From assembly GCA_008360955.1 (NCBI GenBank), contig LUCM01004216.1, positions 106,712 to 170,711 of the forward strand: a DNA stretch of 64,000 nt, given 5' to 3'. The notes under the pieces are model-generated. The model was not told the DNA's origin and made no database searches. It worked only from the letters and a program-made list of their open reading frames with translations. The stretch comes from Fasciolopsis buskii. Its lineage: Eukaryota; Platyhelminthes; Trematoda; Plagiorchiida; Fasciolidae. Shown here piece after piece: positions 49,278 to 58,727 of this stretch. Numbering within the stretch: position 1 is the first letter of the stretch; every line of letters starts with the position of its first letter. Made by a program: the position numbers and the translations under genes.

Positions 49278-50494
49278 TAAAAATCTTGTTTTGATAATGA
49301 ATTGAGTGTAAGGTAGTCATAAAGTTGTAAATTTAATTTTATTAATGAAATTAGATTAAGCGGTGCATGCGGGAACATTTCTTATGCCGAATGCAAGTTA
49401 TTAGTTTTACCCAGATATCTTTAGTCTCTATATGGTGGCTCTCAAATACGGACCACGTTCCAACTTTCTCATGCAGCTGACTCCTAACAATTTGTATTCC
49501 TTGAATTTTAAACGTGAAATAGATGCGCATTTGTGAAATGTCCGGCAATAGTGATTTTATGCTTTACCCATGTTCATCAAGAGGAGTGCTACGACTTCGT
49601 ACATCAACGTGTGTCTTTGGTAAGAATATGCCTTGCCAAATCACTGAGAGTGCCGACTTCAAGAGAAATGACCGATAAAAGAATCCCCTATTATTCTACA
49701 AGTGCTTGTGCATTTTTTCGCTAATCTTCCAACCAGATAGGAAAAGTATCCAACATAGGGGAAAATGTATCAAGGGCGAAGTGCAGGTTTGTTGCGAAGG
49801 AAACTTATGTTAGTTTTTCGTTACACTCCCCGTTAAATTCTGTTTTCGGAACCCTTTTGACACATCCAACAAATCCGTGTTCTTCGAAAGCACTGTCGAC
49901 ACAACAAGGTTCCAATCAGTTTGTGGTTGTTCCTACCCTCTGACTGTGACTAAGTGGATAATGCGCCGTACTTTGTTTCAGAAATGTTTACAAGATAAAC
50001 AGAAACAATTTTAATCTTATTGACAAATCCAAGCCGGAGAATTAAAACCTGGTCGAAGAGTGATGACAGTTGGGCGTGAGATCACTGGCAGAAATGCAAG
50101 GATTTGAGCAAAGGTGTTTACATAAAATACTATTTAAGTAGGTAATCACATCATCAATAAAGACAATAAAAGTCAGTGATGCGCTAACTGTATCGAGATA
50201 TTATTTTGGTGATGTTATTACTAATTCATATAGACGAAATTCATGCTTCATTCATTTCGGTTATAATTTAATTAGTTTAGTTCAGACTATGAGCAATTTA
50301 AACGCAAAATTTTCAAAGTTCGGCAGCTTCTAACAAGTTGACAGCATCAGCGAGAAGAATCTGATAATTAAACTACGAAATTGAGGTATCATATATTTCC
50401 CTTTATAGAAGAAGCCATTCTGGGGGATCATATTAGGTGAAGGTCTGAAGTAAACAAATAAGCGTTATTAAAATGTGCACATCTAATGATTTTG

Positions 50495-50563
50495 TTACCA
50501 GAGGCCAACTGTAGAAATAATTCGTAGACACCAGATGAGATGTGTGCAAGTAAACAGCTAGAT
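50495..50563 (+). repeat. 69-bp perfect direct repeat, left copy
   Basis: Identical to 53178-53246 over all 69 bases (starting TTACCAGAGGCCAACTG, ending AACAGCTAGAT). Sequence diverges abruptly on both sides. A third copy in the second tandem block lacks 11 bp. Confidence 0.95.
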
Positions 50564-51342
50564 CCGAAGAAAGCATGTTGACTCATTGACTGGAGCCTCT
50601 ACACAATGCATATATTATGGGGAACAGTATGCTGAATACAGGCCTTGTTGAAAGGCAAATACTTTGGTATTGTAAATGGAATAAAGTCTAGTAAAGTAGA
50701 GAATAAACAAATTAAACTGTTGCTGAAAGTTGAACTAGTTTCATTCTTCTCCTTTTAACGTGCTCGTGACAAAAGTGCTAACTGTACTTCCATAAGTGCG
50801 GTTTAGTTGGAAAACCTTCCACCGGGATATGTATTTATGCATATACTGACACAAATGGCACAGCATGTTGATCCAATCTGTTGATATAGGGGTTTAGTGA
50901 TAGTTTCTGCACGTTCAATACAGCGAACAGGTATCGATCATTAGCCACGAGGGCGTGCCGGAAGTAGCTTATTACGAGAGTCATTATCAGATATCGTAGT
51001 CAGACTGGGAGCAGAAACCATGGAATTCAAGAGACAGCTGCGACAAAAACCAAAACTTGTACCATATGTATGCGTATTCAACGAATTTCACTGGTATCAG
51101 CATAGTTTTGAGATACCAACCTAACACAAATCATTTGAGAAACATTTCGCTATATCTTAGACGTTTATGTTGCCATACGTAGATCCCCCAAACATAGTTG
51201 TGGTCCACGCGGAATTTTCGATTGTACTCCTACTGGCATAAGAGAGAAAGCGATTCAGTGAAAAATTTCAAACCGGAGTGCAAACGGAGATCTTGCCCAC
51301 TAATAAACCAAATTGTATCCTCTCCTTCCTTTCATTGTGCAG

Positions 51343-51390
51343 ATGATAACGAGAATAATTTGGAAGCTGAAAGGTCTGAGGTTCAAGCAG
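51343..51390 (+). CDS. Candidate 48-nt symmetric exon (phase 1-1)
   Basis: The acceptor is excellent (TATCCTCTCCTTCCTTTCATTGTGCAG has a long pyrimidine tract), and the donor GCAG|GTGAGT is near consensus. In phase 1 the exon encodes (D)DNENNLEAERSEVQA(G), a hydrophilic acidic stretch with no domain. Its length is a multiple of three and both junctions fall after the first codon base, the same phase as the signal-peptide exon at 46305-46371 and the exon at 56498-56536. Such an exon could be skipped or repeated without changing the frame. A second copy is at 54141-54188 in the duplicated block. I rate the splice signals here as the best in the window. Confidence 0.55.
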
Positions 51391-51899
51391 GTGAGTGCAA
51401 TGATTTGAGCTCAAAAGTCGTAGGCGAACAAGGCCAAAACAAATCGAAGTAGGTGAAGTAAATTGTAAGCATAAATAAATAACTCCTCAGTGAATTTGAA
51501 TATTGGTGCGTTTTGTGGCTCAGGTTGGGAATTTTCACAGTTTTGTCAGCCAAGATCTTAGTTTTCAGGTCGCAGAAGTTTATCTCCAGCTGAATTGACA
51601 CCATATGTGCGTAGGCAGTGAACTGTCTGTTCAGCTTTGCTTACAATAGCGCCACCATAAATATGATCCTGGTCTCAGAGCCATTCTACCTAGAAAGTTG
51701 CTATGGCTTTTACCTTGAACTAATAATGATACTAACGTTGAAGACGTTGATAAAGTTTGCTATGTCGCCAATTTTAGAGACGTTGCTAATCTTGGCAATG
51801 ATACTAATTTTGGCAATTTAGTTGTGAGACACCTTTCAACTGAGAACGGCGGTAGATTTCGTGATTTCGAAATGGTTCTGCTTGCTTCGGACCCCAAAA

Positions 51900-52745
51900 A
51901 TTCGACTCAAACCAATCCATTTAGGTCTTAATCCATGATAGGTCGTACATTTGGCTAGATTCAAAGTGCCTGTTGATGAAATTTGTCGACGAGCACCAAG
52001 CTCCCAGAAAGCCTTTTGAATGTCTTTTGTTCGCTTGGTCCACAATGGAAAGAGTGCATGTCCTTCCCAGTCCTTGTGAACTGGTCATAATTGAATAGGG
52101 TTGTATCTCATTGTGGTAAGTTTATGTTTGTTTATTCGCGCAGCAAAATTTCTTCCGGCATTTGCGTCAAACCCGAAATTTGACCTTGCAGTTGACGTTG
52201 CTTCTGCTGTCCCTTTTGGTATTTTCATTAAGGTTCGAAATGCATCTTTCCACAGTTTTCATGGGTTTGTAATCGGCTTGGACTCCCTGCGATTTGAGCA
52301 GACTTGCAGCCATTTTAGAGACATTTCTAACGTAGAAGAGGTGTATTTTCTCGTTGGGTTTTGCCCATCCTTTCATCTCCCTTTTCGTTAATGTCAAGAT
52401 TCTTATTAGGAACTTTATTGGGTAGTCTTTTCGTTAAAAAATCTTGAGAAATTAGTTTTCCTCCACGTCTCGCAGTTCCATTGTGCGCGACGTGCTTTAG
52501 CTCTGCTGAACAGTCTTTGCTTACGCGATAATTTGTGAATTTTGGAGTGGTCATTGTGAAAATTTAGTATCTGGTCAGTGTGTCCGTTTGCAATACACTG
52601 ATTTCTCCATAGTTCTGCTGGCTATTTTTCTTATCAGTACGTCCAGAAAAAGAAATTTCTTGTCATTTTCCACCTCCAAGTCGAACTCGGTTTCTTGAAA
52701 GTGTTGTTCATTATTATCTGCGCTTTCTCGATATCAGAGAGCTTC
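51900..52745 (-). mobile_element. Degenerate Penelope-like element, RT C-terminus and endonuclease region
   Basis: On the minus strand from 52745: EFDLEVENDKKFLFLDVLI, KSVYCKRTH, then in another frame HTDQILNFHNDHSKIHKLSR (the end of the RT palm and the thumb), then LLKSQGVQADYKPMKTVER (the linker). The remains of the GIY-YIG endonuclease end in FLGAWCSSTNFINRHFES, matching the family motif FLEAW-S--N-INRH. Frameshifts occur between each of these pieces, and the YxDD core is missing, so the 5' end is truncated at about 52,750. It differs from the PLE at 34.5-35.8 kb and covers mainly the complementary, downstream part. It lies antisense within the putative intron between the 48-nt and 39-nt exons. 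Confidence 0.85.
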
Positions 52746-53177
52746 ATAGACTGTTAGATTCTTATCCAGCAAACGGTAGGCGAGAGTGTGGTTTGTCAGC
52801 TAGAGACCATGACCAACAAAATTCCGAATAAGCTGCAGGATATGCAACTGACAACCACAGAGGAATGGGGGAGGCCAGGAATTAATGTTTGGAACATCTC
52901 ACTACTTTAAACACAACTGAGCAAACAGGTCACGGCCTACGCACTGATGATGTCACTTCGGTTAGTGATGCAACTGTTGCGATATAAATACTAAGCCCAG
53001 CGCTCTAACTCGTTGAAAATTGAAGTAACTTTTGGATTTCTGTTGAAATTACATGGGTCTGATTTCGATGCATTATTTGTGAAATTCATTATTTTAACTT
53101 TTCCTGTCACCCGTTTTGCCAGTAGTTTACCCCAAAATCGAAACTCATTGGATACGAATTGATAGGTGATACTGTTA

Positions 53178-53246
53178 TTACCAGAGGCCAACTGTAGAAA
53201 TAATTCGTAGACACCAGATGAGATGTGTGCAAGTAAACAGCTAGAT
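53178..53246 (+). repeat. 69-bp perfect direct repeat, right copy
   Basis: Identical to 50495-50563. Together they bracket about 2.6 kb that includes the PLE relic and the 48-nt exon candidate. Confidence 0.95.
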
Positions 53247-53329
53247 GATTAATGGCGTGCCGAGAAAGCTAGCCGAGGAAACAACAATCGTGTCTAAACC
53301 AGTAATATTATCTAGGTGACCATGTGTAC

Positions 53330-53336
53330 ATAACAA

Positions 53337-53367
<31 letters not shown>

Positions 53368-53371
53368 TATA
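53330..53371. repeat. (TA)n-rich microsatellite
   Basis: Runs of TATATATATATATA and CATATACATATATATTTATA; repeated at about 56123-56160 in the second tandem block. Confidence 0.8.
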
Positions 53372-53590
53372 TGCATGGATAGTCATGGAGGAGGTAACTA
53401 GTTAGCTAGTTTTAACAAATTGTATGCAATCATTTACCGTGCAGCTACTGTTTAAATGAAGCAAAAGACTCTTGAACGTTCGTAGGCAATCACAAGGGCA
53501 GAATTTGTATCATTAGTTTTGAACTCTTCATAAAATAAATATTTTGTTGCGAGTAACTACTGTTGTGTACCTAAGTTGGTCAGTACGTTT

Positions 53591-53591
53591 N
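53591..53591. other. Single ambiguous base (N) at the tandem junction
   Basis: The only N seen in the window. It falls exactly between the last base of copy 1 and the first base of copy 2 of the 2.8-kb block, as expected of a placeholder where two contigs were joined. Confidence 0.95.
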
Positions 53592-54140
53592 AAGTGCGGT
53601 TTAGTTGGAAAACCTTCCACCGGGATATGTATTTATGCATATACTGACACAAATGGCACAGCATGTTGATCCAATCTGTTGATATAGGGGTTTAGTGATA
53701 GTTTCTGCACGTTCAATACAGCGAACAGGTATCGATCATTAGCCACGAGGGCGTGCCGGAAGTAGCTTATTACGAGAGTCATTATCAGATATCGTAGTCA
53801 GACTGGGAGCAGAAACCATGGAATTCAAGAGACAGCTGCGACAAAAACCAAAACTTGTACCATATGTATGCGTATTCAACGAATTTCACTGGTATCAGCA
53901 TAGTTTTGAGATACCAACCTAACACAAATCATTTGAGAAACATTTCGCTATATCTTAGACGTTTATGTTGCCATACGTAGATCCCCCAAACATAGTTGTG
54001 GTCCACGCGGAATTTTCGATTGTACTCCTACTGGCATAAGAGAGAAAGCGATTCAGTGAAAAATTTCAAACCGGAGTGCAAACGGAGATCTTGCCCACTA
54101 ATAAACCAAATTGTATCCTCTCCTTCCTTTCATTGTGCAG

Positions 54141-54188
54141 ATGATAACGAGAATAATTTGGAAGCTGAAAGGTCTGAGGTTCAAGCAG
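54141..54188 (+). CDS. Second copy of the 48-nt symmetric exon candidate
   Basis: Identical in sequence and splice signals to 51343-51390. If the tandem block is real, a transcript could include both copies in frame, giving a 16-residue repeat. If the block is an assembly artefact, only one exon exists. I favour the artefact. Confidence 0.35.
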
Positions 54189-54697
54189 GTGAGTGCAATG
54201 ATTTGAGCTCAAAAGTCGTAGGCGAACAAGGCCAAAACAAATCGAAGTAGGTGAAGTAAATTGTAAGCATAAATAAATAACTCCTCAGTGAATTTGAATA
54301 TTGGTGCGTTTTGTGGCTCAGGTTGGGAATTTTCACAGTTTTGTCAGCCAAGATCTTAGTTTTCAGGTCGCAGAAGTTTATCTCCAGCTGAATTGACACC
54401 ATATGTGCGTAGGCAGTGAACTGTCTGTTCAGCTTTGCTTACAATAGCGCCACCATAAATATGATCCTGGTCTCAGAGCCATTCTACCTAGAAAGTTGCT
54501 ATGGCTTTTACCTTGAACTAATAATGATACTAACGTTGAAGACGTTGATAAAGTTTGCTATGTCGCCAATTTTAGAGACGTTGCTAATCTTGGCAATGAT
54601 ACTAATTTTGGCAATTTAGTTGTGAGACACCTTTCAACTGAGAACGGCGGTAGATTTCGTGATTTCGAAATGGTTCTGCTTGCTTCGGACCCCAAAA

Positions 54698-55543
54698 ATT
54701 CGACTCAAACCAATCCATTTAGGTCTTAATCCATGATAGGTCGTACATTTGGCTAGATTCAAAGTGCCTGTTGATGAAATTTGTCGACGAGCACCAAGCT
54801 CCCAGAAAGCCTTTTGAATGTCTTTTGTTCGCTTGGTCCACAATGGAAAGAGTGCATGTCCTTCCCAGTCCTTGTGAACTGGTCATAATTGAATAGGGTT
54901 GTATCTCATTGTGGTAAGTTTATGTTTGTTTATTCGCGCAGCAAAATTTCTTCCGGCATTTGCGTCAAACCCGAAATTTGACCTTGCAGTTGACGTTGCT
55001 TCTGCTGTCCCTTTTGGTATTTTCATTAAGGTTCGAAATGCATCTTTCCACAGTTTTCATGGGTTTGTAATCGGCTTGGACTCCCTGCGATTTGAGCAGA
55101 CTTGCAGCCATTTTAGAGACATTTCTAACGTAGAAGAGGTGTATTTTCTCGTTGGGTTTTGCCCATCCTTTCATCTCCCTTTTCGTTAATGTCAAGATTC
55201 TTATTAGGAACTTTATTGGGTAGTCTTTTCGTTAAAAAATCTTGAGAAATTAGTTTTCCTCCACGTCTCGCAGTTCCATTGTGCGCGACGTGCTTTAGCT
55301 CTGCTGAACAGTCTTTGCTTACGCGATAATTTGTGAATTTTGGAGTGGTCATTGTGAAAATTTAGTATCTGGTCAGTGTGTCCGTTTGCAATACACTGAT
55401 TTCTCCATAGTTCTGCTGGCTATTTTTCTTATCAGTACGTCCAGAAAAAGAAATTTCTTGTCATTTTCCACCTCCAAGTCGAACTCGGTTTCTTGAAAGT
55501 GTTGTTCATTATTATCTGCGCTTTCTCGATATCAGAGAGCTTC
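54698..55543 (-). mobile_element. Second copy of the decayed PLE in the tandem block
   Basis: Same sequence as 51900-52745, with the same frameshifts and truncation point, so not an independent insertion. Confidence 0.85.
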
Positions 55544-55975
55544 ATAGACTGTTAGATTCTTATCCAGCAAACGGTAGGCGAGAGTGTGGTTTGTCAGCTA
55601 GAGACCATGACCAACAAAATTCCGAATAAGCTGCAGGATATGCAACTGACAACCACAGAGGAATGGGGGAGGCCAGGAATTAATGTTTGGAACATCTCAC
55701 TACTTTAAACACAACTGAGCAAACAGGTCACGGCCTACGCACTGATGATGTCACTTCGGTTAGTGATGCAACTGTTGCGATATAAATACTAAGCCCAGCG
55801 CTCTAACTCGTTGAAAATTGAAGTAACTTTTGGATTTCTGTTGAAATTACATGGGTCTGATTTCGATGCATTATTTGTGAAATTCATTATTTTAACTTTT
55901 CCTGTCACCCGTTTTGCCAGTAGTTTACCCCAAAATCGAAACTCATTGGATACGAATTGATAGGTGATACTGTTA

Positions 55976-56033
55976 TTACCAGAGGCCAACTGTAGAAATA
56001 ATTCGTAGACACCAGATGAGATGTGTGCTAGAT
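55976..56033 (+). repeat. Third copy of the 69-bp repeat with an 11-bp deletion
   Basis: Matches 53178-53246 except that AAGTAAACAGC is missing between two GC/C-ended contexts, consistent with slippage or with a haplotype difference. Confidence 0.9.
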
Positions 56034-56123
56034 GATTAATGGCGTGCCGAGAAAGCTAGCCGAGGAAACAACAATCGTGTCTAAACCAGTAATATTATCT
56101 AGGTGACCATGTGTACATAACAA

Positions 56124-56154
<31 letters not shown>

Positions 56155-56497
56155 TATATGCATGGATAGTCATGGAGGAGGTAACTAGTTAGCTAGTTTT
56201 AACAAATTGTATGCAATCATTTACCGTGCAGCTACTGTTTAAATGAAGCAAAAGACTCTTGAACGTTCGTAGGCAATCACAAGGGCAGAATTTGTATCAT
56301 TAGTTTTGAACTCTTCATAAAATAAATATTTTGTTGCGAGTAACTACTGTTGTGTACCTAAGTTGGTCAGTACGTTTTCTAGTCACTCACCAACCTTAGC
56401 CCATTGTCCAGTCATTTTCCTCATATATATTTAACCCTGGGGATTGGAGTGAAGCCAACAGAAGCGGTGTTCAAATAAACACTGTTTTTCATTTAAG

Positions 56498-56536
56498 ATA
56501 TAACTATGGACGAGAATGGCAGCAGCCAAACGTTAG
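56498..56536 (+). CDS. Candidate 39-nt symmetric micro-exon (phase 1-1)
   Basis: The acceptor is CACTGTTTTTCATTTAAG and the donor TTAG|GTGATT. Entered in phase 1 it encodes (D)ITMDENGSSQTL(G). Its length is 13 codons and both junctions are phase 1, compatible with the 48-nt exon upstream. The peptide is again short, hydrophilic and rich in S, D/E and N, without a recognisable domain. It lies just to the right of the tandem block. The other two frames cannot be excluded, but phase 1 fits both neighbours. Confidence 0.45.
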
Positions 56537-56583
56537 GTGATTAAAGCTCGTATATTACCAGTGTCATTCCTTTTTTTGGACAG

Positions 56584-56653
56584 ATGTGTCCGTGAAAAGC
56601 ACTATCATTGTATTTCACAATGAGGATGCCAAACCACAGTCAGATGCTAATAG
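56584..56653 (+). CDS. Candidate exon, 70 nt (or 129 nt to 56712)
   Basis: The acceptor CCTTTTTTTGGACAG is strong. In phase 1 the exon reads VSVKSTIIVFHNEDAKPQSD and AN. A donor AATAG|GTGTTA at 56654 gives a 70-nt exon leaving in phase 2. Reading on gives RCYLVTTEKDRQRKLQWIAL and a phase-1 donor CTCG|GTTTGT at 56713 (129 nt), with a stop at 56736-56738 if unspliced. The shorter form leads to a chain of open downstream exons in compatible phase, and the longer form has a very protein-like sequence. Both may occur. The IIVFHNE heptamer also occurs in polypeptide GalNAc-transferases, but nothing around it matches that family. Confidence 0.4.
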
Positions 56654-56840
56654 GTGTTATCTGGTGACTACCGAAAAAGACCGCCAGAGGAAACTGCAAT
56701 GGATTGCTCTCGGTTTGTCTCTGCTGATACGTCCATAAATAACGCCATTATTTATCAAACGCAAAATTGGTCACTTTAAACATTATTGCTAGTCACGTTA
56801 AATACAGTCTCTTTTTTACGTCACTTCTGAACTCACACAG

Positions 56841-56867
56841 AGATCGAAGACATTTCTGGAAGAAAGG
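56841..56867 (+). CDS. Candidate 27-nt micro-exon
   Basis: The acceptor is CTTCTGAACTCACACAG and the donor AAGG|GTGAGT is consensus-quality. At 27 nt it preserves whichever phase enters. From the 70-nt form of the previous exon (phase 2) it reads RDRRHFWKK(G), and from the 129-nt form (phase 1) it reads EIEDISGRK(G). Both are open. Its size lies in the micro-exon range, and its splice signals are among the best in the region. Confidence 0.5.
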
Positions 56868-57352
56868 GTGAGTATTCTGCTCTAAAATTGTATCTGTATG
56901 ATTTAGCAAGCTGACTCATTACTGATTTCAGTCACATATAGCCGTTATGACATTTAAAACGTATTTTGCTCTGGTCTGTGCCTGACTGGTAAGTTGGTGA
57001 CAAAGGAAATTATCCAATTATGTACAACCCTGCTTCCATTGCATGATGAGTAATAGTGGAATTTATCTGATAGGTAGGTTTCATCAATCACCCTCTTCGG
57101 CCAAGTTCGGATGACCTACTGTAAGTACTTCCTCACCCTAGTCTATGCCTTTCCATGGGAATGCGGATGAGCTCAATGCAGGTGGGGTCGGATAATATAA
57201 ACGGGGCCTTGGTTCGGCCACTATTTGGAAACTCGTTCGATCAGGTCCCAACCTCCAAATGGACATTCATTTTCGGCGCAATGTCACCATGTGCTGCTAG
57301 AATTTTAATAAAAGCTTTCTACTGACCCACTCTTCCCTTTGTTCTTCTTCAG

Positions 57353-57404
57353 AAGAGAAAACATTATTGAGGGTCATTTTTTCGTCCTGATACCGGGCGT
57401 TCAG
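57353..57404 (+). CDS. Candidate 52-nt exon (phase 2 to 0)
   Basis: The strongest acceptor tract of the window precedes it (CTCTTCCCTTTGTTCTTCTTCAG). Entered in phase 2 it reads RENIIEGHFFVLIPGVQ and leaves at TTCAG|GTTGCC in phase 0. In phase 1 it would give a 12-residue tail and a stop at 57388-57390. An AATAAA lies at 57307-57312, just upstream, and could serve a transcript ending earlier (for instance in an exon starting at 56932 after GATTTCAG, reading VTYSRYDI then stop). Confidence 0.4.
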
Positions 57405-57467
57405 GTTGCCGCTGGAGATTCGATGAAATAGATAACAGTATCAGTGTTCGCACAATCTGTCTCCTAG

Positions 57468-57659
57468 GTTCTGGTTGGCAAGCCTGTATTCGGTAAACAA
57501 GTAGAGCTTTGTTTGTGCGTAGATAAAAACTTTTCAATCACCTTTGTTTACTCAGCAAGAATTCGAACTGAAAAACCGTCAATTCCACTTTTGCTTTCAC
57601 CCCAGACTGTGTGCAATGCAAAAACTAGTTGTAAACGCCAAAACCGTGACCAAGCCGTC
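57468..57659 (+). CDS. Candidate exon region, open 64 codons in phase 0
   Basis: A 63-nt intron with a pyrimidine-rich end (CACAATCTGTCTCCTAG) would join it in phase 0 to the exon ending at 57404. The frame reads VLVGKPVFGKQVELCLCVD, then NFSITFVYSARIRTEK and PSIPLLLSPQTVCNAKTS, up to a TGA at 57660-57662. The composition is convincingly protein-like with several cysteines. The true 3' end of the exon is uncertain: possible donors lie after 57492, 57500, 57545 and 57632. I do not recognise the domain. Confidence 0.35.
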
Positions 57660-57831
57660 TGATTTGTAGACATCTTTTACAAACACAACCCCACGAATGT
57701 TACCCTACATACTGGTTGAACGCAACGTGTTTCTGAGTAAGGCGAATTTATAGATTCCCGTGAAAGGCAGAATTTTTGAAACACTTCCTTGAATAAGCTT
57801 CTTTTACCTACATTGTGTCATTCCGTAACAG

Positions 57832-57849
57832 ATAAAAAGCAGAAAAGAG
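57832..57849 (+). CDS. Candidate 18-nt micro-exon
   Basis: The acceptor is CTACATTGTGTCATTCCGTAACAG and the donor AGAG|GTAAAT. It is open in phase 0 (IKSRKE) and in phase 1 (xKKQKRx). Phase 0 fits the next exon (58065, which is open only in phase 0). It is very short, so a chance pairing of signals is possible. Confidence 0.35.
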
Positions 57850-58064
57850 GTAAATTATTCGTTAATGCACGGCACCCAAATCGCAACATTTACTGTTCGT
57901 GGATATTTTCTCAAATCCAAACTTATTTGGTATTCGGTGTGGATGTATATAAAGAATTCAGAGAAATTATTTTCATAATCACTATAGCTCGATAACTAAG
58001 TCTGCTGGGGTGAGACATGATTGAACTATGTTACTTGGTAACCTGTATTTGAAATTTCTTTCAG

Positions 58065-58144
58065 AGCTCATCTGACTATCATCGGCAAAAATCGAAAAAA
58101 ATAGTAAACTCGCCGGCGAATTTCGATTGTTATCCGGTTCGTTG
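58065..58144 (+). CDS. Candidate 80-nt exon (phase 0 to 2)
   Basis: The acceptor is GTATTTGAAATTTCTTTCAG and the donor GTTG|GTAAGG, both good. Only phase 0 is open: SSDYHRQKSKKIVNSPANF then DCYPVR, leaving in phase 2. The next acceptor at 58579 opens a long frame exactly in phase 2, which supports both exons together. No recognised domain; the exon is basic. Confidence 0.45.
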
Positions 58145-58579
58145 GTAAGGTAACTACTCGGCCAAGTGACTCCTTAGACGTACGCCATGGAACAATTTTT
58201 CATCAGCACTTTCCTGATTGATGCGATTTATCATTCGGTCCACCACTACTCCAATTGCATTTAGCCTGTTCGAGCTACTGAGATGTCGTGTAGAAACAGG
58301 ATTGGTAAGGATACCGATGTGGGGAGCGACTAGCGATTTGCTGGACCGCTTAAAATGACGGGAACAATGCATTTAGAAAATGAGATGGAATTCATTTTCT
58401 CTGTTATGTTTGGAAAAATACGAATGGCGAGGAACATGTGTTTAGGAAAAATCTAAATTCCCAGAGTTTTTATTCAAATCACGTGTGACTGTTCAACGAC
58501 CAGCCTAAGATTTCAACCAGTTATTAAAATTGGAATATCAAGCCACAATAATTGCAGCAGTTAAAATTTAATTTTTCAG

Positions 58580-58727
58580 GTTTGGGCTTTCCTCGAAAAA
58601 CCAGTTGCGATCACTCAAACCGTCTAATTTCCTTTCACACTTCCTTCAGCGTCTAGAGGAATGGAATATGAAAAATTATCATTTAGATTTACAGTCCACT
58701 GTTTGTCACTCAAAAACGAAGTTCTAA
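58580..58727 (+). CDS. Candidate terminal exon with stop codon
   Basis: The acceptor AAATTTAATTTTTCAG ends at 58579. Entered in phase 2, completing TGG (W) with the previous exon, the frame reads FGLSSKNQLRSLKPSNFLSH, FLQRLEEWNMKNYHLDLQ and STVCHSKTKF, with TAA at 58725-58727. Forty-eight open codons with a helical, protein-like composition, in the one phase predicted by the preceding exon, make this the likely 3' end of the coding sequence. An ATTAAA about 30 nt further on could serve polyadenylation. In phase 1 it is open for only 23 codons. Family unknown. Confidence 0.45.

Larger units (their letters stand above)
50794..53590. repeat. 2.8-kb tandem block, copy 1
   Basis: The whole block recurs from 53592 with an offset of 2798 bp. 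By eye the only difference is an 11-bp segment (AAGTAAACAGC at about 53231-53241) absent from copy 2. It holds a 48-nt exon candidate, a decayed PLE and the right copy of the 69-bp repeat. See the finding on the N junction: an unmerged contig overlap is more likely than a true duplication. Confidence 0.95.
53592..56377. repeat. 2.8-kb tandem block, copy 2
   Basis: Same sequence as 50794-53590 apart from the missing 11 bp near 56030. It continues without interruption into unique sequence at 56378 (TCTAGTCACTCACC), so this copy is attached to the right flank while copy 1 is attached to the left flank. Confidence 0.95.

Noticed and set aside
53996..55989. Eight ORFs repeated from 51198-53191
   Set aside because: Exact copies caused by the tandem block; they are not independent evidence of coding.
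56584..56620. IIVFHNE heptamer, as in polypeptide GalNAc-transferases
   Set aside because: Residues on both sides do not follow the transferase pattern, so seven residues are taken as coincidence.
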